Shown: positions 1-8,409 of the stretch, piece after piece
Layout of the letters: every line of letters begins with the position of its first letter
Position numbering within the stretch: the first letter of the stretch is position 1
Assembly: GCF_002741075.1 (NCBI RefSeq)
Contig: NZ_CP016634.1
Location: forward strand, 512,501-576,500
Reading direction: 5' to 3'
From: Pseudomonas putida
Lineage (GTDB): Bacteria; Pseudomonadota; Gammaproteobacteria; Pseudomonadales; Pseudomonadaceae
DNA: 64,000 bases
The notes under the pieces: generated by a model
Database searches by the model: none
What the model was told of the DNA's origin: nothing
The model's input: the letters and a program-made list of their open reading frames with translations, nothing else
Position numbers and translations under genes: made by a program

Positions 1-302
1 TTGTGTCGTCCTGTCCGGGAAAGGGCTTTGACCAGCGCCTACTGAGCGCTGTGGCGCTTAGCAAGTCAACGGGCAGGTGACGGAGGGTGGATGGCGCATT
101 GCCGCAGGATGGAGCGGTTTCTGCGGGTTATCCCACGGGCAGGAGCAACGATGATCCTCTGCTCCGGCCCTTTCGCGGGTGAACCCGCTCCCACAGGTTC
201 GGCGGTGCCATCCACCGCGGAGTCTGCTTCCTGGCGGTTTGACGCCTCGATAACCCCCACAAGAGCAGCGCAGATCCGGTGGGGGCGCGAAAGGTCAGAC
301 AG
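1..302. other. Left-edge stretch without a recognisable gene
   Basis: No open frame here has an initiation site and composition that support a gene. One plus-strand frame stays open from the left edge to a stop at about position 78 and could be the tail of a gene starting outside the window, but it is too short to identify. The stretch also holds one REP element and the region just downstream of the MFS gene stop. Confidence 0.4.
164..198 (+). repeat. REP element (P. putida type)
   Basis: The core TTCGCGGGTGAACCCGCTCC is the imperfect palindrome of the 35-bp P. putida REP family, flanked by CCGGCC on the left and CACAGG on the right. It is a single copy downstream of the MFS transporter gene. 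These elements typically sit between genes, often after stop codons. Confidence 0.75.
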
Positions 303-1490
303 TCATGCCGTCTGCACAGTCAGCTTGCGCTTGCGCTCGGCCAGCGCCCATACCACCAGGGCCAGCGTGCCGATGATCAGTCCAGCCACGACGATCCCCA
401 TCCAGCCCTGGCGTTGGAACAGCTGCGTACTCAGCAGCGAACCCAGCGCACCGCCGATGAAGTAGCAGGTGATGTACCCGGCATTGAGCCGTGTACGGGC
501 CTCGGGGCGCAGGGCGATCACTGCGTTCTGGTTGCTGACGTGTATCAACTGCACCGCAAGATCCAGCACCAGCACCCCGATCAGCAAGGCCACCAGCGAA
601 CTCTGGGCAAAGCCCAGCGGCACCCACGACAGCAGCAAAGCGACCAGCCCGACGGTAGTGCCCAGCGAGCCCTGGCCACGGTCGGCCAGGCGTCCAGCCC
701 AGTTGGCCGACAATGCACCCGCCGCACCCGCCAGGCCGAACAGGCCGATCACGGCGTCGGAATACTGGTAAGGCTCACGGGCCAGAAGGAAAGCCAGGGG
801 TGTCCAGAACAAGGCGAACAGGCTGAACGCCAGCAGACCCAGCAGCGAGCGCAGGCGCAGCACCGGCTCCTCGACGAACAGGCGGAACACCGAGCCGATC
901 AGGGCCGGGTACTTGAGCCCGGCATGGGAATGATGCTGCGGCAGGCTGCGATACAGGGCGATGGCGGTCACCGCCATCAATACCGCAGCCAGCACATAGA
1001 TGCTGCGCCACCCGCCGATTTCTGCCATGAACCCTGCGGCAGTACGCGCCAAGAGAATGCCCAGCAGCAGGCCGCTCATCAGCGTGCCCACCGCGCGGCC
1101 GCGTTGCTCCGGGGCGCTGAGGGTGGCGGCCATGGGCACCAGCACCTGGGCCACGACCGAGAACAGGCCGGTCAGCGCTGTGCCCAGCAACAGCCAGGGC
1201 AGGCTCGGCGCGCAGGCGCTGATCACCAGGCCCAGGGTGGCGATGGCGACCATGCAGACGATCAGCCGGCGCTGTTCGAACAAATCGCCCAGCGGTGCCA
1301 GCAGCAACAGGCCAGCCCCGTAGCTGAGCTGGGCGGCGATGACGATGGTTCCGGCGCTGGCGGTGTCCAGGCCGAACTGTTCAGCGATGCTGTGTAGCAG
1401 GGGTTGGGCGTAGTAGTTGCTGGCCACGGCGAGGCCTGTGGCGGTGGCCATCAGCAGGATCAAGGCGCGGCTCAGGGAGGGGGTGGTCAT
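303..1490 (-). CDS. MFS transporter (drug/solute antiporter type)
   Basis: Predicted 395-residue inner-membrane protein of the major facilitator superfamily with about 12 hydrophobic segments. The first helix carries the NYYAQPLL signature of the bacterial DHA1-like subgroup, and a G-D-x-x-x-Q-R-R loop motif (residues about 67-75) follows helix 2 as in the family. The ATG at 1488-1490 was chosen because it precedes the first helix; the frame stays open upstream but that extension is not family-like. It is divergent from the LysR gene at 1599, with about 108 bp between them, the usual arrangement of a regulator and the exporter it controls. The substrate cannot be told from sequence. Confidence 0.85.
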   Translation of the reverse strand: MTTPSLSRALILLMATATGLAVASNYYAQPLLHSIAEQFGLDTASAGTIVIAAQLSYGAGLLLLAPLGDLFEQRRLIVCMVAIATLGLVISACAPSLPWLLLGTALTGLFSVVAQVLVPMAATLSAPEQRGRAVGTLMSGLLLGILLARTAAGFMAEIGGWRSIYVLAAVLMAVTAIALYRSLPQHHSHAGLKYPALIGSVFRLFVEEPVLRLRSLLGLLAFSLFALFWTPLAFLLAREPYQYSDAVIGLFGLAGAAGALSANWAGRLADRGQGSLGTTVGLVALLLSWVPLGFAQSSLVALLIGVLVLDLAVQLIHVSNQNAVIALRPEARTRLNAGYITCYFIGGALGSLLSTQLFQRQGWMGIVVAGLIIGTLALVVWALAERKRKLTVQTA

Positions 1491-1559
1491 GGCTGCTCTC
1501 GTTGCGGGCAATCGGAAGTGAAGGCAAGTATCGGGAAGTGCGCGGCATGACGCCAATGT

Positions 1560-1575
1560 ATAGTTTTCAACTTAT
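1560..1575. promoter_or_regulatory. Candidate LysR-type operator dyad
   Basis: The divergent gap between the MFS and LysR genes contains an imperfect dyad with arms ATAG and TTAT (ATAGTTTTCAACTTAT), the size and AT-rich form expected for a LysR-family binding site. It lies about 25 bp upstream of the LysR start. The match is weak and only its placement supports it. Confidence 0.3.
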
Positions 1576-1598
1576 CTATCTCTAAAACAGATCAATCC

Positions 1599-2477
1599 AT
1601 GAACCTCAAGCAGCTCGAATATGCCTTGGCCGTGGCCGACACCGGCAGTTTCACCCGCGCCGCCGAACGTTGCCATGTAGTGCAGTCGGCGCTCAGCCAT
1701 CAGGTGGCGCGGCTGGAGGCGCAGTTGGGGGTGAGCCTCTTCGAGCGCAGTTCGCGGCGGGTACGACTGACGCCGGCCGGGGAAGCCTTCGTGCTCAGCG
1801 CTCGCCCTGCGGTGGAGGCGGCGTTGCGCATCCCGGAGGACGTCGCCGCAGCCTGCGGCCAGGTGCGAGGACGGTTGGCGATCGGTGAAATCAGTTCGCT
1901 CACGGCGCTCGATCTGGTCGACCTGCTGGCGGTGTTCCACCAACGCTACCCGGATGTGGACATCCGCTGGTTGACCGCCAAGAGCGAATGGCTGGTGGCC
2001 GATGTCTGCGAGCGTCGCCTGGACGTCGGGTTCATTGGCTTGTGGCAAGGCGAGACGCTGCAGGGCGTGGAGCATCGTTTGCTGGCGCGTGAGGCGTTGG
2101 TGGCGGTGTTGCATCCGGGCCATCCTCTGGCAAATCGTGGACAACTGGCCCTGGCGGAGCTTTCGGACCAGGTGTTGGTGGACTTTCCCGAGGGTACCGG
2201 TGCGCGCCGGCAGACCGATGAAGCATTTTTGGCGGCAGGTGTGCAGCGTCGGGTGCAGTTCGAGATCGGTCATATCCGCCTGGTGGAAAAGTTCGTCCAG
2301 CGCGGCATGGCCGTGGGCTTGGTCCCCGAGCGTATCGCTCAGGGCTTCCAAGGCGTGGCTATGGCACACCTGGACGATGCGCCGGTGCGTCATCTGTATA
2401 CGGTGTGGTCGAGCAGCCCGACGCCTGCGGCGCGGGCGTTTCTCGAGTTGCTTCAGGCGCATCTGCAACCACTTTGA
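1599..2477 (+). CDS. LysR-family transcriptional regulator
   Basis: 292-residue regulator with the usual LysR layout: an N-terminal winged helix-turn-helix (residues about 3-62, with SFTRAAERCHVVQSALSHQ as the recognition region) followed by a two-lobed effector-binding domain. Full length for the family. It is divergent from the MFS transporter gene and probably controls it, and probably itself, from the shared 108-bp intergenic region. The inducing ligand is unknown. A REP pair follows the stop codon. Confidence 0.9.
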   Translation: MNLKQLEYALAVADTGSFTRAAERCHVVQSALSHQVARLEAQLGVSLFERSSRRVRLTPAGEAFVLSARPAVEAALRIPEDVAAACGQVRGRLAIGEISSLTALDLVDLLAVFHQRYPDVDIRWLTAKSEWLVADVCERRLDVGFIGLWQGETLQGVEHRLLAREALVAVLHPGHPLANRGQLALAELSDQVLVDFPEGTGARRQTDEAFLAAGVQRRVQFEIGHIRLVEKFVQRGMAVGLVPERIAQGFQGVAMAHLDDAPVRHLYTVWSSSPTPAARAFLELLQAHLQPL

Positions 2478-2491
2478 GGTCTCGCCATTGT

Positions 2492-2550
2492 GTTCGCGGG
2501 GTAACCCGCTCCTGTCGGATCGCGGTGATCCTGGTGGGAGCGGGTTGACC
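2492..2550. repeat. Inverted REP pair
   Basis: A REP core TTCGCGGGGTAACCCGCTCC is followed about 20 bp later by the opposite-facing half TGGGAGCGGGTTGACC, forming a tail-to-tail pair between the convergent LysR and SDR genes. The pair could fold into a long hairpin and may help stop transcription from both sides. Confidence 0.65.
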
Positions 2551-2567
2551 TATGAGCAGGGCGATAC

Positions 2568-3317
2568 TCAGGCGGCAAAGCCCCCATCGGCGGTCAGGCT
2601 GGCGCCGGTGATATAGCCGGCTTCAGGCCCGGCCAGGTAAGCCACGAAGCTGGCGATCTCGTCGGCCTGCCCGTAGCGCCCGATGGCCATCAGCGGGATC
2701 AGGCTGTCGGCGAACTCGCCCGAGGCCGGGTTCATGTCGGTGTCCACCGGCCCAGGCTGCACATTGTTCACGGTGATGCCCTGCGGACCCAAGTCGCGGG
2801 CCATGCCACGGGTCAGGCCGACCAGCGCCGACTTGCTCATGGCATAGGGTGCGCCGCCTGCGAACGGCATGCGCTCGGCGTTGGTGCTGCCGATGTTGAT
2901 GATGCGTCCGCCCTGGCCCATGTGACGCGCCGCGGCCTGGCTGGCAACGAACACGCTGCGTACATTGATGGCCAGCATGCGGTCGAACTCGGCGAGGTCG
3001 AACTCGGTCACCGGGGCCACGGCGAGCACGCCGGCGTTGTTCACCAGGATGTCGAGTCGGCCGAAGGCTTCGACGGTGGCCTGCACGGCCTGCTGCACGG
3101 CGACGGCATCGGCGCTATCGGCGCGCAGGGCCAGGGCCTGACCGCCGTTGGCGTTGATGTCGGCAGCCAGTGCGGCGGCGGTGTCGGTGGCGCTGACATA
3201 GGTGAAGGCGACCTGGGCGCCTTCCTTGGCCAGGCGGCGGACGATGGCCGCGCCGATGCCGCGGGAACCGCCCTGGACCAGGGCCACCTTGCCATTGAGG
3301 TTGAATGCGTTGGACAT
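2568..3317 (-). CDS. SDR-family oxidoreductase, BdcA-like
   Basis: 249-residue classical short-chain dehydrogenase/reductase. Visible motifs are the nucleotide-binding GGSRGIGAA (residues 16-24), NNAG (93-96) and the catalytic Ser144, Tyr158 and Lys162. The segments INIGSTNAERMP, VQPGPVDTD and LMAIGRYGQ closely resemble E. coli BdcA, a cyclic-di-GMP-binding SDR reported to promote biofilm dispersal, so BdcA is the best family guess; a 3-oxoacyl-ACP-reductase-like role is the alternative. The start at 3315-3317 has GGAG a few bases upstream; the frame continues upstream without similarity. It is divergent from a LysR gene, where E. coli bdcA has a TetR partner (bdcR). Confidence 0.85.
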   Translation of the reverse strand: MSNAFNLNGKVALVQGGSRGIGAAIVRRLAKEGAQVAFTYVSATDTAAALAADINANGGQALALRADSADAVAVQQAVQATVEAFGRLDILVNNAGVLAVAPVTEFDLAEFDRMLAINVRSVFVASQAAARHMGQGGRIINIGSTNAERMPFAGGAPYAMSKSALVGLTRGMARDLGPQGITVNNVQPGPVDTDMNPASGEFADSLIPLMAIGRYGQADEIASFVAYLAGPEAGYITGASLTADGGFAA

Positions 3318-3436
3318 GCTGATCTCCTGCTTCGAAGCAAGGCCGGATGCCTTGGATGGACGCCAGTATCGACCGTGGATTACCTGCTGATAAGATGGCA
3401 ATCGCTATTGGCAGAGTAAACCTTGGGTTGATAATC

Positions 3437-4375
3437 ATGGCCATGGAATCGTTCAGCACGCTGGAGTGCTTCATTCGCAGCGCCGAGGTAGGCAGTTTCG
3501 CCGAGGCGGCCCGGCGGCTATCCCTGACCCCGGCGGCCGTCGGTAAGAACGTTGCCCAGTTGGAAGCACGTTTGGGTGTGCGGTTGTTCCAGCGCAGCAC
3601 CCGCAAGCTGACCCTGACCGAAGCGGGGCAGCGGTTTCTGGGCGAGGTGAGCGACAGCTTTCGCACCATCCAGTACGCCATGGCCAACCTGGCCAGCGCT
3701 GAAGGCCAGCCGGCCGGGGCGTTGCGGGTGAGCATGGGCACGGTGTTCGGGCGACTGTACGTATTGCCGATGCTAGGGGAGTTCTTGCAGCGCTATCCGG
3801 CGATCATCCCCGATTGGCATTTCGACAATCGCCAGGTCGACCTCATTGGCCAGGGCTTCGATGCCGCGATCGGCGGCGGCTTCGAGCTGCCACCGGGCGT
3901 GGTGGCGCGCAAGTTGACACCTGCGCACCGGGTGTTGGTGGCAGCACCTGACTATTTGCAACGGCACGGGCCGATCGACGCGCCCGAGGTCTTGCCGCGG
4001 CATGCCGGCATCCTGATTCGTTCGCCTCAGACCGGCCGCGTGCGTTCCTGGCCGCTGACCAGCCGTTGGCAGGAACAGCGGCCCTTGCAACTGCACCAGG
4101 CAATGACCATGAGCGATTCGGACGCTGCCTGCGCAGTGGCCGAGCAGGGGTTGGGCATTGCCTTGGTCAGCCTGCCGTTCGCGGTGCCCTATCTGGTGGC
4201 CGGGCGGCTGCGCAGAGTGCTGCCGGACTGGTATGTCGACGATGGGCATATCAGCTTGTACTACGCCGAGCACAAGCTGCTGCCAGGCAAGACCCGGGCG
4301 TTCATCGATTTTGTGGTGCAGCGCTTTGCCGAACAGGGGTTGCCGAGGCGCTTCAATGCCCTGGAAACGTTGTAG
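3437..4375 (+). CDS. LysR-family transcriptional regulator
   Basis: 312-residue LysR regulator with an N-terminal HTH (SFAEAARRLSLTPAAVGKNVAQLE) and a periplasmic-binding-like effector domain. It belongs to the subgroup whose first helix reads MESFSTLECFIRSAE. Either ATG at 3437 or at 3443 is possible; neither has a strong ribosome-binding site, and the frame extends further upstream without conserved sequence. It is divergent from the BdcA-like SDR gene (gap about 120 bp) and most likely regulates it. Confidence 0.85.
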   Translation: MAMESFSTLECFIRSAEVGSFAEAARRLSLTPAAVGKNVAQLEARLGVRLFQRSTRKLTLTEAGQRFLGEVSDSFRTIQYAMANLASAEGQPAGALRVSMGTVFGRLYVLPMLGEFLQRYPAIIPDWHFDNRQVDLIGQGFDAAIGGGFELPPGVVARKLTPAHRVLVAAPDYLQRHGPIDAPEVLPRHAGILIRSPQTGRVRSWPLTSRWQEQRPLQLHQAMTMSDSDAACAVAEQGLGIALVSLPFAVPYLVAGRLRRVLPDWYVDDGHISLYYAEHKLLPGKTRAFIDFVVQRFAEQGLPRRFNALETL

Positions 4376-4419
4376 TTTTGCGGTGATCCGTCTGCGGGAA
4401 GCCAGCGAAAGGGGGCCGC

Positions 4420-4902
4420 TCAGACCACCTCGATCACCACCTGAATCTGCGCCACCCCGGACACCATCAGGCTCACCTCGTCATCGACCTTCTTGCCCAG
4501 CAACTGCTGCCCCAAGGGTGAGCGCGGGGTGATGACCGTCACCTGCTCATCCCCTGCGCCGATCTTCAGCCCAGCGGCCTCCGGACCCAGGAACAGCAGG
4601 CGCTGATCGCCGTTTTCGTCTTCCAGGGTGACAAGGTTGCTGATCTGGATGCCGCGAGCAGGATCATAGTCGCGCAGCAGCAATTGTTGGTACGCCAGCA
4701 GCGACTGGCGGATCTCGGCTGTGCGGCGGGCCTGGCCGGTGGCCAGGTACGAGGCTTCCAGGCTCAGGGTGTCGTACTTGTTCTCGGCGATGTTCTCTTC
4801 GGCGGTAGCGGCTTCGTAGGCGGCCTGGGCGGCGCGCCGGAGCACCTCTTCATCGCGTGCGAGGGTCTCGACGATCCGGGTGAGCAGGGTGGGCTTGTTC
4901 AT
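4420..4902 (-). CDS. GreA/GreB-type elongation-factor domain protein
   Basis: 160-residue protein with the C-terminal FKBP-like domain of GreA/GreB (residues about 85-160, ending SPLGQQLLGKKVDDEV) and an N-terminal helical hairpin with a YDTLSLEASYLATGQARR segment. GreA/GreB stimulate RNA cleavage by backtracked RNA polymerase; whether this paralogue does so, or competes like Rnk, cannot be read from the sequence. The start at 4900-4902 lies 2 bp after the stop of the upstream membrane-protein gene, so the two are probably co-transcribed. Confidence 0.75.
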   Translation of the reverse strand: MNKPTLLTRIVETLARDEEVLRRAAQAAYEAATAEENIAENKYDTLSLEASYLATGQARRTAEIRQSLLAYQQLLLRDYDPARGIQISNLVTLEDENGDQRLLFLGPEAAGLKIGAGDEQVTVITPRSPLGQQLLGKKVDDEVSLMVSGVAQIQVVIEVV

Positions 4903-4904
4903 GG

Positions 4905-5297
4905 TCAGTAGCAGAATTCCAGCACATTGGCCTGGCTCTTGTCGGTGGGGGCGGTGCGGTTCTGTTGCAGCCAGAACTGACACTTGGGGTTGTTCAGGTT
5001 GCGCGGGTTGCCTTGGGCGGCATCGGCGGCCTGGCGGGCCTCCTGTTCCTGCAGGATGACCTTGTAGCGTTCGAACATCTCGGTCTGGGCATCAGCGGGC
5101 TGGGCAGGTGCTGGCGCAGGGGCATAGGAGCTCGGCGCAATGGCCTGGGCCACCGGTTGCACCTGCTGCGGCCACCACTGCCAGGCCAGCCACAGGCTCA
5201 GGGCGATGGCCACGGCGCCGAGCCACAGGCCCAAGGCCACGCAGAGGATCAACTGCACAGGCTTGAGGGTAATCTTCAGTTCGCGGTGACGGGGCAT
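4905..5297 (-). CDS. Conserved small membrane protein of unknown function
   Basis: 130-residue protein not assigned to a named family. It has one strong transmembrane helix near the N-terminus (residues about 15-40, rich in L, A, W), then an Ala/Pro/Gln linker and a C-terminal domain with two cysteines (PKCQFWL and EFCY). The N-terminus MPRHRELKITLKP is basic, so an N-in topology is likely. GAGG-like sequence lies upstream of the ATG at 5295-5297. It sits directly before the GreA/GreB-domain gene and is divergent from earP. Confidence 0.7.
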   Translation of the reverse strand: MPRHRELKITLKPVQLILCVALGLWLGAVAIALSLWLAWQWWPQQVQPVAQAIAPSSYAPAPAPAQPADAQTEMFERYKVILQEQEARQAADAAQGNPRNLNNPKCQFWLQQNRTAPTDKSQANVLEFCY

Positions 5298-5431
5298 GAT
5301 GGCCTCCTGGCAAGCGGTTCTTGGCCAGCATTGTCGCATGGTGGCGGTCAATATTTTCAGCCTCGCGCTTTCGTCTGCGACAATTTATCCGCAAAATCGG
5401 CGGTTTTTCCGCGCGGAGAGGGGAGTGGGCA

Positions 5432-6565
5432 ATGAAAGCCACCTGGGACATCTTCTGCACGGTCGTGGACAACTACGGCGATATCGGCGTGACCTGGCGT
5501 TTGGCCCGGCAACTGGTGGCTGAGCAGGGCCTGGCCGTGCGCCTGTGGGTGGATGACCTGGCCGCGTTCGTGCGCCTGTGCCCGCAAGCCGATGCCGGCG
5601 CCTCGCAGCAATGGCAGGCGGGCGTTGATGTGCGGCACTGGCCGACCCAGTGGCAAGCGGTGGAACCCGCTGAGGTGGTGATCGGCGCCTTCGGCTGTCG
5701 GCTGCCTGCGGAATACATCGAGGCCCTGCGCCTGCGTACCCCCCCTGGGTTGTGGCTGAACCTTGAATACCTCAGTGCCGAAGACTGGGTGGAGGGCTGC
5801 CACGGCCTGCCTTCGCCACAGGCCAATGGCCTGCGTACGATCTTCTTCTTCCCTGGATTCACCGACAGGACCGGCGGTTTGCTGCGCGAGGGCTCGCTGC
5901 TGGCCCAGCGGGAGGCCTTCGAGGCGGATTCGCTGGCGCGTCAGGCGTTTCTCCAGCGGTTGGGTGTGCAGGCGCAGGAGGGCGCGCGGTTGATTTCGCT
6001 GTTCGCCTACGAAAACCCGCAATTGGGCAACTGGCTCGATGCCCTGGCCGAGGATGCCCAGCCCAGCCATCTGTTGGTGCCAGAGGGGCGTATCCTGGCC
6101 GATGTACGTCGTTGGCTGGAGGCGCCGACCTTGGGCGTTGGTGATGTACAGCGCCGGGGCGCGTTGACGGTGCAGATCCTGCCTTTCGTCAGCCAAGAGG
6201 ACTATGACCGGTTGCTCTGGGCCTGCGACTTCAATGCCGTGCGCGGCGAGGATTCGTTCGTGCGCGCCCAGTGGGCCGGCCGGCCGCTACTGTGGCACAT
6301 CTATGTTCAGGAAGAGAACGCACATTGGGAAAAGCTCGAGGCCTTTCTCACGCTTTATCGCCAAGGCCTATCAGAAAAAACAGGGGATGCGCTGGTCGCT
6401 CTCTGGCGTGCCTGGAACATGGATCAGGACATGGGAGCCGCCTGGCGCGGGGTACGTGAGCATTGGCCGGAACTCGTCGCCCATGCCCGCCAATGGAGCG
6501 CCGCTCAGGCCGCTCGGCCGGACCTTGCCACGACGCTGGTACAGTTTTACCGAAATTGGCTATGA
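5432..6565 (+). CDS. earP: EF-P arginine rhamnosyltransferase EarP
   Basis: 377-residue GT-B glycosyltransferase that transfers rhamnose from dTDP-L-rhamnose onto Arg32 of elongation factor P in the cytosol. Key residues are present: Asp13 and Asp17 in the N-terminal VVDNYGDIGVTWR motif, and Glu273 in RGEDSFVRAQ, which contributes to nucleotide-sugar binding and catalysis. The ATG at 5432 follows a GGGAG ribosome-binding site; the frame is open further upstream but lacks family sequence. The target gene efp starts 48 bp downstream, the usual earP-efp pairing. Confidence 0.97.
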   Translation: MKATWDIFCTVVDNYGDIGVTWRLARQLVAEQGLAVRLWVDDLAAFVRLCPQADAGASQQWQAGVDVRHWPTQWQAVEPAEVVIGAFGCRLPAEYIEALRLRTPPGLWLNLEYLSAEDWVEGCHGLPSPQANGLRTIFFFPGFTDRTGGLLREGSLLAQREAFEADSLARQAFLQRLGVQAQEGARLISLFAYENPQLGNWLDALAEDAQPSHLLVPEGRILADVRRWLEAPTLGVGDVQRRGALTVQILPFVSQEDYDRLLWACDFNAVRGEDSFVRAQWAGRPLLWHIYVQEENAHWEKLEAFLTLYRQGLSEKTGDALVALWRAWNMDQDMGAAWRGVREHWPELVAHARQWSAAQAARPDLATTLVQFYRNWL

Positions 6566-6566
6566 T
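6538..6566 (+). promoter_or_regulatory. Candidate efp promoter
   Basis: A near-consensus -10 box TATGAT at 6561-6566 overlaps the end of earP, with a weak -35 GGTACA 17 bp upstream. It would allow efp to be transcribed independently of earP with a leader of about 40 nt. Only the -10 box is a strong match. Confidence 0.5.
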
Positions 6567-6613
6567 ATGCGGCCTCGATTTTTATAAATCCATCCAGATT
6601 CGGATACTTCGTA

Positions 6614-7183
6614 ATGAAAACTGGTAAAGAACTGAAACCCGGTACCGTACTGCGGATCGACAACGACCCGTGGCTGGTACAGAAAGCCGAATTCACCAAG
6701 TCCGGTCGCAACAGCGCGATCATGAAGACCAAGCTGAAGAACCTGCTGACCGGCTACAAGACTGAAACCGTCTACTTCGCCGATGACAAGCTGGACGACG
6801 TGATCCTGGATCGCAAGGAAGTCACCCTGTCCTTCATCAGCGGTGATGCCTACACCTTCATGGACACCACCGACTACACCATGTACGAACTGAACGCCGA
6901 AGACATCGACGCCGTTCTGCCGTACATCGAAGAAGGCATGCAGGACGTCTGCGCCCTGACCATGTACGAAGAGAAAGTCGTATCGGTCGAACTGCCGACC
7001 ACCATCAGCCGTCAGGTTGTCTACACCGAGAACGCCGCGCGTGGCGATACCTCGGGCAAGGTCATGAAGCCGGCCAAACTGGCCAACGGTACCGAAGTAC
7101 AGGTTGCCGACTTCATCGAGATCGACGAGATGATCGACATCGACACTCGCGACGGCAGCTTCAAGGGCCGCTCCAAGAAGTAA
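6614..7183 (+). CDS. efp: Translation elongation factor P
   Basis: 189-residue EF-P, full length, with three beta-barrel domains. It binds between the P and E sites of the ribosome and relieves stalling at polyproline. The modified loop is KSGRNSA with arginine at position 32, the residue rhamnosylated by EarP, rather than the lysine of the EpmA/EpmB type. It follows earP directly and ends in a strong intrinsic terminator. Confidence 0.99.
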   Translation: MKTGKELKPGTVLRIDNDPWLVQKAEFTKSGRNSAIMKTKLKNLLTGYKTETVYFADDKLDDVILDRKEVTLSFISGDAYTFMDTTDYTMYELNAEDIDAVLPYIEEGMQDVCALTMYEEKVVSVELPTTISRQVVYTENAARGDTSGKVMKPAKLANGTEVQVADFIEIDEMIDIDTRDGSFKGRSKK

Positions 7184-7199
7184 TCCTTCTTGCGATCGC

Positions 7200-7228
7200 A
7201 AAAAACCCGGCCTCGGCCGGGTTTTTTT
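7200..7228 (+). terminator. Intrinsic terminator after efp
   Basis: GC-rich stem CCCGGCC/GGCCGGG with a short loop followed by seven T residues, 16 bp after the efp stop. The A-run on the left makes it potentially bidirectional. Confidence 0.9.
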
Positions 7229-7265
7229 ATGTCACTGCAACGTGTTCATGTCATGCGCCGTAGTG

Positions 7266-7337
7266 CCTTCTTCGCGGGCAAATCCGCTCCCCCAAGATCA
7301 CCACGAGCCCGGTGGAAGCAGGGTTACCCGCGAAAAG
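7266..7337. repeat. Inverted REP pair
   Basis: Two REP halves face each other: TTCGCGGGCAAATCCGCTCC on the left and GGGTTACCCGCGAAAAG on the right. They occupy the gap between the convergent efp and ohr genes. Confidence 0.6.
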
Positions 7338-7339
7338 GT

Positions 7340-7768
7340 TCAGACGGTCACATGCAGCCTTACATCTACGTTGTTGCGGGTGGCGTTGGAGTAAGGGCAA
7401 ACGTGGTGCGCCTTTTCGACCAATTCTTCGGCTTCAGCTTGGGTCAGGCCCGGCAGGTTGATGTGCAGGTCGATGTTCAGGCCGAACCCACCGGGGATCT
7501 GGCCAATACCGACCTTGGCCGTGATAGAGCTGTCTGCCGGCAATTGCTTCTTTGCCTGGCCAGCGACGAACTTCAGAGCGCCGATGAAGCAAGCCGAATA
7601 ACCAGCGGCGAACATCTGCTCCGGGTTGGTACCTTCACCGCCTGCGCCGCCCAGTTCCTTGGGGGTGCTCAGCTTGACCTCGAGCTTGCCGTCGCTGGAG
7701 CGGGATTTGCCATCGCGCCCGCCAGTGGAGGTTGCTTCGGCGATGTACAGAGGAGTGACCTTTTGCAT
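7340..7768 (-). CDS. ohr: Organic hydroperoxide resistance protein Ohr
   Basis: 142-residue OsmC/Ohr-family thiol peroxidase that reduces organic and fatty-acid hydroperoxides in the cytosol. Both redox cysteines are present: the peroxidatic Cys60 in GYSACFIGAL and the resolving Cys124 in HHVCPYSNATR. The ATG at 7766-7768 was chosen because it matches the family N-terminus (MQKVTPLYIAEA); an upstream in-frame start would add ten residues. It is transcribed in the same direction as ohrR, which lies just upstream, and is probably repressed by it. Confidence 0.97.
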   Translation of the reverse strand: MQKVTPLYIAEATSTGGRDGKSRSSDGKLEVKLSTPKELGGAGGEGTNPEQMFAAGYSACFIGALKFVAGQAKKQLPADSSITAKVGIGQIPGGFGLNIDLHINLPGLTQAEAEELVEKAHHVCPYSNATRNNVDVRLHVTV

Positions 7769-7833
7769 CTTGAGCCTCGCTTGTGTGCTGTGCGCCATGG
7801 CGCTGGGTGAGTACGGGATTTAAATTAGCGTTC

Positions 7834-7858
7834 AATTATTTTGCGCGCAAGATAAATT
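7834..7858. promoter_or_regulatory. Candidate OhrR operator
   Basis: An imperfect palindrome lies between ohrR and ohr: a perfect 10-bp core TTGCGCGCAA flanked by AATTATT on the left and GATAAATT on the right. Position, size and AT-rich arms fit a MarR-family operator controlling ohr. The assignment rests on context, since no footprint is available. Confidence 0.5.
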
Positions 7859-7896
7859 TGCCGCCGCTCATCGGAACGGCCTTCCCAGCATAGTCC

Positions 7897-8352
7897 TCAG
7901 AGGTTTTTTTGCAGGCTGGCGCGTAGCTCCAGCAGGTCCGCTTGCAGTTGTTGCAGGCGTTCGATGCTGCGCCCGCTCGCTTGCAGAATGCAAGGCGGCA
8001 CGCGTTTGGCCTCGTCTTGCAGGGCGCGGCCTTTGTCGGTCAGTTCGACCAGTACCACCCGTTCATCCTCGCGGCTGCGGGTGCGCTTGAGCAGGCCTTC
8101 GCTTTCCAGGCGCTTGAGCAAGGGCGTGAGCGAGCCCGGATCGGTGAGCAGGCGTTGGCTGATCTCGCCCACGGTCAGGCCGTCCTGCTCCCAAAGCACG
8201 AGCATGGCCAGGTACTGCGGATAGGTCAGGCCCAAGGCTTGCAGCAGCGGCTTGTAGACTTTGGTCATCAGCAACGAGGTGGAGTGCAGGGCGAAGCAGA
8301 CCTGGTTGTCCAGCAGCAGCTCGTCGCAAGGGGCGTTGGTGGTGGCGTTCAT
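7897..8352 (-). CDS. ohrR: MarR-family organic peroxide sensor OhrR
   Basis: 151-residue MarR-type repressor. The reactive Cys19 sits in the conserved VCFALHSTS motif, and a second cysteine at position 121 (PPCILQ) is placed for the inter-subunit disulfide of two-cysteine OhrR proteins. The winged HTH (residues about 57-100) ends in the SREDERVV wing. Oxidation of Cys19 is expected to release DNA and derepress ohr, the next gene on the same strand. Confidence 0.95.
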   Translation of the reverse strand: MNATTNAPCDELLLDNQVCFALHSTSLLMTKVYKPLLQALGLTYPQYLAMLVLWEQDGLTVGEISQRLLTDPGSLTPLLKRLESEGLLKRTRSREDERVVLVELTDKGRALQDEAKRVPPCILQASGRSIERLQQLQADLLELRASLQKNL

Positions 8353-8409
8353 GCAGGTCCTTCAATGAGTTCAGGTAAAAATCTAGCACGCTGATGGTTA
8401 GCGCGCTCA

